NCBI GenBank assembly: GCA_947038155.1
Contig: CAMQVH010000005.1
Span: forward strand, 1 to 64,000
Length of the DNA: 64,000 nucleotides
Reading direction: 5' to 3'
From: an uncultured Bacteroides sp.
GTDB lineage: Bacteria; Bacteroidota; Bacteroidia; Bacteroidales; Bacteroidaceae
The translations under genes and the position numbers were made by a program. The notes beneath the pieces were generated by a model. The model did not search any database. It saw nothing but the letters and a program-made list of their open reading frames with translations, and was not told the DNA's origin. Shown here piece after piece: positions 26,166 through 32,784 of this stretch (position 1 is its first letter; every line of letters starts with the position of its first letter).

Positions 26166-26384
26166 TCATTCATTATTTTTTGCTTTCCATTCCATCAACA
26201 ATTCGTCAGCTAGATATTCATCGCTCAAGCAGTGCATGTCACCTATTCCTTCACTTATCAGACGATAGGTATCCGAATCATAGAAGAATCCGAGTGCGTC
26301 TTCATACGGTAAATGGAGGTAGTCGGCAAATAACCGGACTATTCGGGCATATTTCATTTGCAGTATGATTTTATCGGCTTTCAT
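26166..26384 (-). CDS. DUF3791-family protein
   Basis: Small protein of 72 residues resembling the DUF3791 family: an N-terminal helix (ILQMKYARIVRLFADY), the block ALGFFYDSDTYRLISEG and the acidic end MHCLSDEYLADELLMEW. Family function is unknown. It is the last of three coupled genes, its start overlapping the DUF3990 gene by 14 bp. In a toxin-antitoxin reading it would be an antitoxin or accessory subunit (inference). Confidence 0.72.
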   Translation of the reverse strand: MKADKIILQMKYARIVRLFADYLHLPYEDALGFFYDSDTYRLISEGIGDMHCLSDEYLADELLMEWKAKNNE

Positions 26385-26871
26385 GGTCAGTTCCTCCTGT
26401 TGTTATTTCCTTGACACTGATAAAATGAAGATGGCGATTTATTATTTCCTGATTCAAGATGCATAATTGATGATTGGGATGCTCAAATGCCAGCCTTCCC
26501 AATGCGTCATCTTTGCCCATGGCTCCGGAAAAATAGAGGTCAATGGTATTGAATACCTTGTCATTGGCTATGCCGCCCTCCACTAAATCGAAAAGTCCAT
26601 CTTGTGTTCCCTTGCGGCATTTTCCTACATAGTCCAGCCATTCTTCATCATAACTTTGAAATATTTTAATCTTAAAGTCTGATAGTTCGTCATCCAACAG
26701 GTATTCATTAATATAAGCTTTCTGTTTTCTGAGTAGAAAACGCATGGCGTATTTATGGGCTTGGTCAAACAAAGAAGTCAGATAAAATCCTTTTCCAAAA
26801 TCCAAATGTTCTCGTGAATGATATACATCCGGTTGTTTGATGACTAATGATGATGCATGATATAGTGTCAC
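26371..26871 (-). CDS. DUF3990-family protein, possible ADP-ribosyltransferase-like toxin
   Basis: A 166-residue protein with the DUF3990 pattern: LYHASSLVI near the start, then DFGKGFYLTSLFDQAHKYA at about 28-46. The order LYHxS...GFYLT...A resembles the NAD-binding core of ADP-ribosyltransferase-fold proteins; enzymatic activity is inference. The GTG start overlaps the previous stop by 4 bp (GTGA), and the 3' end overlaps the next gene by 14 bp. Being flanked on both sides by DUF3791 genes suggests a three-gene toxin-antitoxin-like unit. Confidence 0.7.
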   Translation of the reverse strand: MTLYHASSLVIKQPDVYHSREHLDFGKGFYLTSLFDQAHKYAMRFLLRKQKAYINEYLLDDELSDFKIKIFQSYDEEWLDYVGKCRKGTQDGLFDLVEGGIANDKVFNTIDLYFSGAMGKDDALGRLAFEHPNHQLCILNQEIINRHLHFISVKEITTGGTDHESR

Positions 26872-27083
26872 GCTAATACCCCTTTCTCTTTCATGTATTG
26901 GATAAGATCCTCCACGATGTATTCTTTACTGAATGTATGAAGTACATCATATCCCGGAATCAGATAATCTGTCAGTATTCCGGAAGTACGCAGTAATTCA
27001 TATATTTTCCCTGCGCTCATTTCCAATGCTTCTGCAAGGCTTCCTACGCAAAAGGTTGTAAAACTCAACGTCTCAAAATTCAT
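26868..27083 (-). CDS. DUF3791-family protein, first gene of the module
   Basis: A 71-residue acidic helical protein (ATG at 27083; a TTG three codons upstream is an alternative). FTTFCVGSLAEALEMSAGKIYELLRTSG, then YDVLHTFSKEYIVEDLIQYM, matches the DUF3791 layout. It is only distantly similar to the second DUF3791 copy in the same operon. It is translationally coupled to the DUF3990 gene through a 4-bp overlap. Its small size and leading position fit an antitoxin role (inference). Confidence 0.68.
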   Translation of the reverse strand: MNFETLSFTTFCVGSLAEALEMSAGKIYELLRTSGILTDYLIPGYDVLHTFSKEYIVEDLIQYMKEKGVLA

Positions 27084-27106
27084 ATCCGTCAATTGATTGT
27101 TATTTG

Positions 27107-27114
27107 CAAAAATA
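27107..27114 (-). promoter_or_regulatory. -7 box for the DUF3791-DUF3990 operon
   Basis: CAAAAATA on plus reads TATTTTTG on minus, 24 bp upstream of the first start codon. Confidence 0.45.
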
Positions 27115-27508
27115 GTACTAATTCTTCGTAAATCAATCGGTTCTTTTAATTTTTATTCGATTGGTTGTTCATTCTCTTCACATTGAGATAAGTTTCAAAC
27201 TATCAGTCATTTTACGTGATTCGTTGCATGATATCATTTCCTTCACGTCCTTCACACCCTTCATCGCGTGGATTCTCCGCATCTCTCGACACCTCATAAT
27301 AACCGATCCCCTTGATATGTACTTCTTTTCCCTCACGCAATCCGTGTCCACTTTACCATTCATGGAGATACGCGGATGCAACATTACTTCCTTCCTCTTC
27401 TGAAGAAGCGTTCGGGGTTTCATATCAGTCAAATACGATAGCCATTATTATTTCTTAAGTAGTTAAGGACTGAACCAAAATTAAACGATAGTAATTGAAA
27501 GTTACCTT
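27115..27508. other. Gap between the DUF3990 module and the group II intron protein
   Basis: A minus-strand frame of 84 codons (27178-27432, TTG start) is open here, but I see no recognisable family or ribosome-binding site, so I leave it uncalled. I could not find the GTGYG start of a group II intron or a recognisable domain I on the plus strand. Only the last 70-80 bp before the intron protein, including a GTAA-TTGAAAG-TTAC hairpin at about 27490-27504, look intron-like. Confidence 0.4.
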
Positions 27509-28915
27509 ATGAAAGTACGAATGCAGAAAACATCAGCCCAAGCTAATGACTGCCCTCAAAGAGATAGGACGGCATCCGAATGGTATGCGGGAGTGCAGAC
27601 TTTCATGTGGATGACCGAAGACAACATCGTGGAAGTACCATTTGACAAAGAACACCTGTTGGAAATCATCCTCAGTCCATTGAATTTGAACAAATCCTAT
27701 AAAGCAGTAGTCAGGAACAGTGGAAGTGGCGGTATAGACAAGATGTCATGCGAAGAGTTGTTGCCATGGTTAAAGGCCAATAAGGATGAACTGATAAGTT
27801 CTTTGCAGTGCGGGACTTACCGTCCCAACCCAGTACGCAGGGTAGAAATTCCCAAGGACAATGGCAAGAAACGCCTTTTAGGAATCCCTACAGTGGTAGA
27901 CCGATTGGTGCAACAAGCCATAAACCAAATACTGACCCCGATATACGAGCGTCAGTTCTCAAAGACAAGTTACGGTTTCCGTCCCCAAAGGTGCTGCCAT
28001 GATGCCCTTCGAAAGGCTCAGAAGATAGTGGATAAAGGCTATAAATATGTAGTCGACCTCGACCTTGAGCGTTTCTTTGATACGGTAAGTCATAGCAAGC
28101 TGATAGAGATACTCAGCCGCACTATAAAGGATGGGAGGGTAATAATCCTGATACACAAATATCTTCGCAGTGGTGTAATAAACAGAGGATTGTTTGAGAT
28201 AAGTACAGAAGGTACTCCTCAAGGAGGTCCTTTAAGTCCTCTGCTGAGCAATATCCTGCTCAATGAACTTGATAAGGAACTGGAAAGACGTGGGGTTCCT
28301 TTCGTTCGTTATGCAGACGATGCGGTGATATTTTGTAAATCCAAGCGTGCTGCCCAGCGTGTGAAGGAATCAATAACCCGGTTCATAGAAGGGAAACTCT
28401 TCCTTAAAGTGAACCGTGAAAAGACGGTTGTATCTAATATAAGAGGAGTTAAGTTCCTGGGCTACTCTTTCTATGTGATGAAAGGACAATGTCTCCTGAC
28501 TGTACATCCCAAATCCAAGATTAAGCTGAAGTCGAAACTCAAAGAACTGACCAGTCGTAGTAATGGGTATGGATATGAAATCAGGAAACAGAAACTCAAG
28601 AATTACATAATGGGATGGGTTGCTTACTTCCATCTTGCACAAATAAAACGTCTTTGTACAGAAACCGATGAATGGTTAAGACGACGGATACGCATGTGTA
28701 TCTGGAAATCATGGAAGAATGTTAAGACCAGAGTGTCAAACCTAAAGAAATGTGGTGCTCTTGCTTGGCAGGCATATCAATGGGGAAACACTCGTCTCGG
28801 TTATTGGCGTGTGGCAAACAGCCGACTTGTAACCTCAGCAATGTCCAATGACAAGTTGCGAAGGGCTGGTTATGTGGGATTAATGGACTGCTACCTCAAA
28901 TGGTGCCCAAAATAG
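27509..28915 (+). CDS. Group II intron reverse transcriptase/maturase
   Basis: LtrA-type protein of 468 residues that would splice and mobilise the intron. The reverse transcriptase domain (about 60-330) has GIPTVVDRLVQQAI, YGFRPQRCCHDAL, TPQGGPLSPLL and the catalytic YADD at 268-271, so the active site is intact. A group II maturase domain follows (about 345-450, including YIMGWVAYF). There is no C-terminal HNH endonuclease, as in class C-like introns that target terminators or single-stranded DNA. Confidence 0.92.
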   Translation: MKVRMQKTSAQANDCPQRDRTASEWYAGVQTFMWMTEDNIVEVPFDKEHLLEIILSPLNLNKSYKAVVRNSGSGGIDKMSCEELLPWLKANKDELISSLQCGTYRPNPVRRVEIPKDNGKKRLLGIPTVVDRLVQQAINQILTPIYERQFSKTSYGFRPQRCCHDALRKAQKIVDKGYKYVVDLDLERFFDTVSHSKLIEILSRTIKDGRVIILIHKYLRSGVINRGLFEISTEGTPQGGPLSPLLSNILLNELDKELERRGVPFVRYADDAVIFCKSKRAAQRVKESITRFIEGKLFLKVNREKTVVSNIRGVKFLGYSFYVMKGQCLLTVHPKSKIKLKSKLKELTSRSNGYGYEIRKQKLKNYIMGWVAYFHLAQIKRLCTETDEWLRRRIRMCIWKSWKNVKTRVSNLKKCGALAWQAYQWGNTRLGYWRVANSRLVTSAMSNDKLRRAGYVGLMDCYLKWCPK

Positions 28916-29008
28916 GAACCGCCGTATGCCGAACGGCACGTACGGTGGTGTGAGAGGTCGGAAAACGAAAGTAGGAAGAAAACTACTTCGTTTTCCTCCT
29001 GCTCGATT
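28916..29008 (+). ncRNA. Group II intron domains V and VI
   Basis: Domain V is formed by ACCGCCGTA (28918-28926) and TACGGTGGT (28941-28949) around the hairpin TGCC-GAAC-GGCA, with a CGC at the catalytic-triad position. Domain VI follows as GGAAAACGAAAGTAG (28960-28974) with CTACTTCGTTTTCC (28983-28996). The sequence ends CTCGATT at about 29008. Domain V starts right after the maturase stop. Confidence 0.85.
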
Positions 29009-29081
29009 TACAGTATTTATACAGTATAGTATGTTTGAATAAACCGTTTGTTTATTGAAATTGTTTGCTGTTGAGGCTTGC

Positions 29082-29501
29082 TTATGCTTTTCGCATGGTC
29101 AATGCCTTATTCTCCGCATCTTCCATAATCTCCCGCTCTCCGGGACCTTTATCATTGATGCCGCACAAGTGAAGAATTCCGTGGATAATCACACGATGCA
29201 GTTCGTCTTCGTATGAGGCGCCAAACTGTTCCGCATTGGTGCGTATCGTATCCAGACTGATGAATAAGTCACCTGACAGACGATCGCCTTCACAATAATC
29301 GAAAGTAATAATGTCCGTGTAGTAGTCGTGTTGCAGATACTGACGGTTTACCTCCAGAATCTTTTCGTCCGAGCAGAAGATATAAGCGATTTCACCAAGT
29401 CTTTTCCCGTAAGAAGCAGCTACCGCCTTTATCCATTCCGTAGTCTCACGTTTCTTGATATCAGGCATTTTTACGCCTTCTGTTTGATAAGTTACAGCCA
29501 T
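29082..29501 (-). CDS. ybeY: Endoribonuclease YbeY
   Basis: Zinc-dependent RNase involved in 16S rRNA 3'-end maturation and ribosome quality control; 139 residues. The metal-binding motif reads HGILHLCGIND, so the third ligand position, usually His (HGxLHLxGYDH), is Asp. It lies 16 bp after the SpmAB-like gene in the same direction. In related genomes it tends to be close to mnmG (from memory), which would make the material between them an insertion. Confidence 0.92.
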   Translation of the reverse strand: MAVTYQTEGVKMPDIKKRETTEWIKAVAASYGKRLGEIAYIFCSDEKILEVNRQYLQHDYYTDIITFDYCEGDRLSGDLFISLDTIRTNAEQFGASYEDELHRVIIHGILHLCGINDKGPGEREIMEDAENKALTMRKA

Positions 29502-29517
29502 AATTGAATGTTATGAT

Positions 29518-30750
29518 TTAAAAGAAAAATAAATAACTGATTAAGATAGCGGCTATAATACCCGAGAAGTCTGCTATCAGACCGCAAGTCACCGCATTAC
29601 GAGTCTTGGTAATCCCTACACTGCCGAAATAAACCGCCAGAATGTAGAATGTGGTGTCCGAAGCCCCGCGAACGATACAACTCATACGCCCTACAAACGA
29701 ATCCGGTCCCAGTTCTTTCATCGTATCGATCATCAATCCGTTCGCACCGCTACCGCTAAGCGATTTCATCAATGCAGTAGGCAGTGCACCTACAAAGCTC
29801 GTGTCGACTCCGCATAAGCCTACTATATAGCCGATGCCTCCCACCAGAAAATCCATTGCTCCCGAAGTGCGGAACACTGCAATTCCTACAAGGAAGGCAA
29901 CCAGATAAGGGATGATGCGTACAGCTGTCGTAAATCCCTCTTTGGCTCCTTCTACAAACGAATCGTATACATTGATTTTCTTTCTGAATCCCGTCAGGAT
30001 AAACAGGATGATGACACTGAACAGCAGAATATTCGCTATCAATGTAGAATAAGTACCCATGTCCTCTCGCGAAACGCTTAGGAACAGATAAATCAAGCCG
30101 GAAAAGAAAAGGCAGACAACACCCATTAAAAGGAGAATAGGCTTATTGATTAAGTTTATCTTTTGAGCGATGCTGACTGCTATGACTCCTACTAAAGTGG
30201 AAATGAAAGTACTTAGCAGGATAGGGATAAATACATCTGTAGGCTGTGCAGCCCCCATTTGTGCGCGATATACCATGATACTGATCGGAATGATGATAAG
30301 GCCGGATGTATTAATCACCAAAAACATAATCATCGGATTGGAAGCCGTGTCCTTTTTCGGGTTCAGTTCTTGCAGCTCTTTCATCGCTTTCAGCCCCAGT
30401 GGGGTAGCTGCATTGTCGAGACCAAGCATATTGGCAGACATATTCATGAAGATGGACCCTAACACCGGGTGCCCTTTAGGAATGTCCGGAAACAGCCGGC
30501 AAAGCACCGGACTAAGAAAGCGGGCCAGCGCATTAATCAATCCGCTATTTTCTCCGATTTTCATGATACCTAGCCAAAGAGCCAGCACTCCCGTAAGCCC
30601 CAGGGATATCTCGAAAGCTGTTTTTGAAGAATCGAATGTAGCGTTCATGATAGCCGTAAATATCTCCGTATCTCCCAGAAAAATCACTTTTGCAAGGGCG
30701 ATGATAAAGGCGACGACAAAGAATCCTATCCAAATGTAATTTAAAACCAT
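29518..30750 (-). CDS. Nucleoside-recognition (Gate) membrane protein, SpmA-SpmB fusion type
   Basis: Polytopic inner-membrane protein of 410 residues with about ten hydrophobic segments. Two Gate-like halves are visible: an N-terminal SpmA-like part (SANMLGLDNAATPLGLKAM) and a C-terminal SpmB-like part (GSGANGLMIDTMKELGPDSFVGRM, GASDTTFYILAVYFGSVGI). In endospore formers these are two spore-maturation proteins; in Bacteroides, which does not sporulate, the substrate is unknown. It is first in an operon with ybeY, with a -7 box at 30777-30784. Confidence 0.85.
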   Translation of the reverse strand: MVLNYIWIGFFVVAFIIALAKVIFLGDTEIFTAIMNATFDSSKTAFEISLGLTGVLALWLGIMKIGENSGLINALARFLSPVLCRLFPDIPKGHPVLGSIFMNMSANMLGLDNAATPLGLKAMKELQELNPKKDTASNPMIMFLVINTSGLIIIPISIMVYRAQMGAAQPTDVFIPILLSTFISTLVGVIAVSIAQKINLINKPILLLMGVVCLFFSGLIYLFLSVSREDMGTYSTLIANILLFSVIILFILTGFRKKINVYDSFVEGAKEGFTTAVRIIPYLVAFLVGIAVFRTSGAMDFLVGGIGYIVGLCGVDTSFVGALPTALMKSLSGSGANGLMIDTMKELGPDSFVGRMSCIVRGASDTTFYILAVYFGSVGITKTRNAVTCGLIADFSGIIAAILISYLFFF

Positions 30751-30776
30751 TGTAATCCAGTTAAAATAGAATGATA

Positions 30777-30784
30777 CAAAGGTA
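30777..30784 (-). promoter_or_regulatory. -7 box for the SpmAB-ybeY operon
   Basis: CAAAGGTA on plus reads TACCTTTG on minus, 27 bp upstream of the start codon. Confidence 0.5.
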
Positions 30785-30844
30785 GATAAAAGATTGATTT
30801 GTCTCTGTGTTCTTTATTATTTTCTAAGGCAACTGTGCTAAAAA

Positions 30845-30924
30845 TAACGTAAGTTCGATATAATTTCGTCCGCATGGTTTCCCCTCCTTCGGGAATAGTA
30901 CAAGCTTATATCGAACTGACGTTA
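30845..30924. repeat. Large inverted repeat, possible MITE-like or dispersed intergenic element
   Basis: TAACGTAAGTTCGATATAA (30845-30863) and TTATATCGAACTGACGTTA (30906-30924) are complementary apart from one position. The 42-bp centre contains CCCTCCTTCGGGAA. The right arm recurs after uvrC (21025-21043). The element is non-coding and could fold into a long hairpin on either strand. Confidence 0.75.
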
Positions 30925-30994
30925 CAGTCATATCATTTCAGTCCATTTGAATTCAGCTTTTGCAATTCTCCCCCATAGAAGTTTTTTTCATTTT

Positions 30995-31095
30995 TGCCCT
31001 CATGCCCTCACATTTCCCTCTCAATCCCTTTATTCATGGTGCTTTGCGCTGTGAGAGCAAGTGTGATAGCAGATGAGGGCAGACGTTTGCCCTCA
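30995..31095. repeat. Cluster of TGCCCTCA motifs
   Basis: TGCCCTCA occurs as a tandem pair (30995-31002, 31003-31010) and in an inverted pair TGAGGGCA-GACGTT-TGCCCTCA (31074-31095). A fifth copy lies at 31487-31494. No gene overlaps them. They may be protein-binding sites or the remains of a repeat. Confidence 0.65.
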
Positions 31096-31274
31096 CTCAC
31101 CGAATTTGCCGTTTTTGATTCAATCCGTTGATTGATAATGATATATGTGCTTTTGCACCTCTGCAGGCACTCCTCTGTTGATCTTCATTTCTCACAGTGT
31201 CCTTGCCAGTAATCTGTAACAAGAATAAAGAAACAACTAGTCAACCATTACCGGATAAGTACAGATTCTCTTTG

Positions 31275-31406
31275 TCCCACATATTGTGGGAAAATATTCC
31301 CTCATATTACGGGAATTTGTTCCCACAAAATGAGGGAATGTTTTCCCAAGCAGTCGGGAATGTTTTCCCATAATATGAGGGAATACTTTCCCACAATATA
31401 TGGGAA
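31275..31406. repeat. Tandem array of six TTCCC...GGGAA palindromes, period 22-23 bp
   Basis: Six imperfect palindromes lie at 31275-31291, 31297-31315, 31320-31338, 31343-31360, 31365-31383 and 31388-31406. Each runs roughly TTCCCACAnnATGAGGGAA, with a variable centre and 3-6 bp between units. The architecture matches the TTAA array at the window start although the sequence is unrelated. No protein-like signal is seen; a minus-strand frame across it (31237-31425) only reflects the repeats. Confidence 0.8.
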
Positions 31407-31580
31407 AAATCGGAACTTGTATCATTTAGTTCATTTCCGCACCGTTTAGCTTAAAACGCACAGATTTGAATCAAATTAGATGCGGTTGCCCTCATTGATT
31501 TTCTTTATGTTATTTTGAAATCCGGATACTGATTGGAGTTTTTCTTCGTCTTTTGTATACTGAAAATGAATGTAAATCTC

Positions 31581-31588
31581 TATCTTTG
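31581..31588 (+). promoter_or_regulatory. -7 box for ruvB
   Basis: TATCTTTG matches TAnnTTTG, 22 bp upstream of the ruvB ATG. The nearest TTTG is 25 bp upstream, longer than usual. Confidence 0.5.
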
Positions 31589-31610
31589 TCTCCTACTTTT
31601 CAAGAAATAA

Positions 31611-32645
31611 ATGGAACAGGAAGATTTTAACATACGCGAACATCAGCTTACTTCAAAAGAACGGGATTTCGAGAACGCACTCCGTCCGTTAAGCTTTGAA
31701 GACTTTAGCGGCCAGGACAAGGTGGTGGAAAACCTTCGCATTTTTGTGAAGGCGGCACGCCTGCGCGGCGAAGCACTCGACCATGTGCTGTTACATGGTC
31801 CTCCTGGGTTGGGAAAAACAACTCTTTCAAATATTATCGCCAACGAATTGGGAGTCGGCTTTAAAGTCACTTCCGGTCCGGTGCTCGATAAACCGGGTGA
31901 CTTGGCAGGTGTGTTGACCAGCCTCGAACCGAATGACGTACTGTTTATTGATGAAATTCATCGTCTGTCGCCCGTAGTGGAAGAATATCTTTATTCGGCC
32001 ATGGAAGATTACCGTATCGATATTATGATTGATAAGGGACCTTCGGCACGCAGCATCCAGATAGATTTGAATCCTTTCACGCTGGTTGGTGCAACCACAC
32101 GTAGCGGTCTGCTGACGGCTCCGCTTCGTGCACGTTTCGGTATTAACCTTCATTTGGAGTATTATGACGATGATATTTTGAGCAATATCATCCGTCGTTC
32201 TGCGTCCATACTGGATGTGCCTTGCTCGGTACGTGCAGCCTCGGAGATTGCATCCCGCAGTCGTGGGACGCCGCGTATTGCCAATGCTCTGCTCCGCCGG
32301 GTACGTGACTTCGCACAAGTGAAAGGCACTGGCTCTATTGATACGGAGATTGCCCAGTTTGCGCTGGAGGCATTGAATATCGACAAGTACGGACTGGATG
32401 AGATAGACAACAAGATACTTTGTACCATTATAGACAAGTTTAAAGGCGGTCCTGTCGGTATAACGACCATTGCTACAGCTTTGGGAGAAGATGCGGGAAC
32501 CATCGAGGAAGTTTACGAACCTTTCCTGATCAAAGAAGGATTCATGAAACGTACTCCCCGCGGACGTGAGGTGACAGAACTTGCCTATAAGCATTTGGGG
32601 CGTAGCCTGTATAGTGGCAACCAAAAAACGTTGTTTAACGATTAA
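31611..32645 (+). CDS. ruvB: Holliday junction branch migration helicase RuvB
   Basis: Hexameric AAA+ motor driving Holliday junction branch migration with RuvA. The 344-residue protein has Walker [10 protein letters not shown], Walker B LFIDEIH, sensor GATTRSG and the arginine-finger region APLRARFG, with a C-terminal winged helix ending in [17 protein letters not shown]. It is first in a plus-strand run with the flippase and DUF389 genes; no ruvA is nearby. Confidence 0.97.
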   Translation: MEQEDFNIREHQLTSKERDFENALRPLSFEDFSGQDKVVENLRIFVKAARLRGEALDHVLLHGPPGLGKTTLSNIIANELGVGFKVTSGPVLDKPGDLAGVLTSLEPNDVLFIDEIHRLSPVVEEYLYSAMEDYRIDIMIDKGPSARSIQIDLNPFTLVGATTRSGLLTAPLRARFGINLHLEYYDDDILSNIIRRSASILDVPCSVRAASEIASRSRGTPRIANALLRRVRDFAQVKGTGSIDTEIAQFALEALNIDKYGLDEIDNKILCTIIDKFKGGPVGITTIATALGEDAGTIEEVYEPFLIKEGFMKRTPRGREVTELAYKHLGRSLYSGNQKTLFND

Positions 32646-32682
32646 TATAGTTATTGAACCACACTGTCTGTACTATCTCCAT

Positions 32683-32706
32683 TCTCCTCCTTCCAGAAGG
32701 AGGAGA
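32683..32706. repeat. Perfect 11-bp inverted repeat after ruvB
   Basis: TCTCCTCCTTC (32683-32693) and GAAGGAGGAGA (32696-32706) flank CA. The motif TCTCC-CCTTCCAGAA-AGGAGAGT is shared with the repeat fragment at 20989, so it may belong to the same family. There is no T-run, so it is a poor terminator. Confidence 0.7.
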
Positions 32707-32738
32707 GTCAGAATACTACCGACTTTTCGGCGTTAATC

Positions 32739-32779
32739 ACTAAACCGTTAATCATTAATTACTAAACCGTTAATCATTA
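32739..32779. repeat. 19-bp direct repeat upstream of the flippase gene
   Basis: ACTAAACCGTTAATCATTA occurs at 32739-32757 and again at 32761-32779, exactly 22 bp apart; a partial copy (CGTTAATCACTAA) starts at 32731. The second copy ends 5 bp before the flippase ATG, so it covers the translation start region. Confidence 0.85.
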
Positions 32780-32784
32780 TCTAC

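Larger units (their letters stand above)
27433..29008 (+). mobile_element. Group II intron, apparently truncated at its 5' end
   Basis: The intron-encoded reverse transcriptase/maturase is followed directly by ribozyme domains V and VI, with a 3' end at about 29008 (CTCGATT). A complete bacterial group II intron needs several hundred nucleotides of domains I-III before the protein, and none are recognisable between the DUF3791 gene and 27509. The 5' boundary given is approximate. Loss of the 5' end is typical of incomplete reverse transcription during insertion. Confidence 0.65.

Noticed and set aside
26047-26268. 73-codon plus-strand frame
   Set aside because: It runs through a strong terminator and into the antisense of the DUF3791 gene.
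27178-27432. 84-codon minus-strand frame before the group II intron
   Set aside because: TTG start, no recognised family; kept only as a note on the gap.
27509-28915. Retron, diversity-generating or CRISPR-linked reverse transcriptase
   Set aside because: It has a group II maturase domain and is followed directly by domain V; no template repeat, msr/msd or cas genes nearby.
31237-31425. Small minus-strand protein across the TTCCC palindromes
   Set aside because: Its repetitive sequence simply reads through the palindrome array; no family, promoter or ribosome-binding site.
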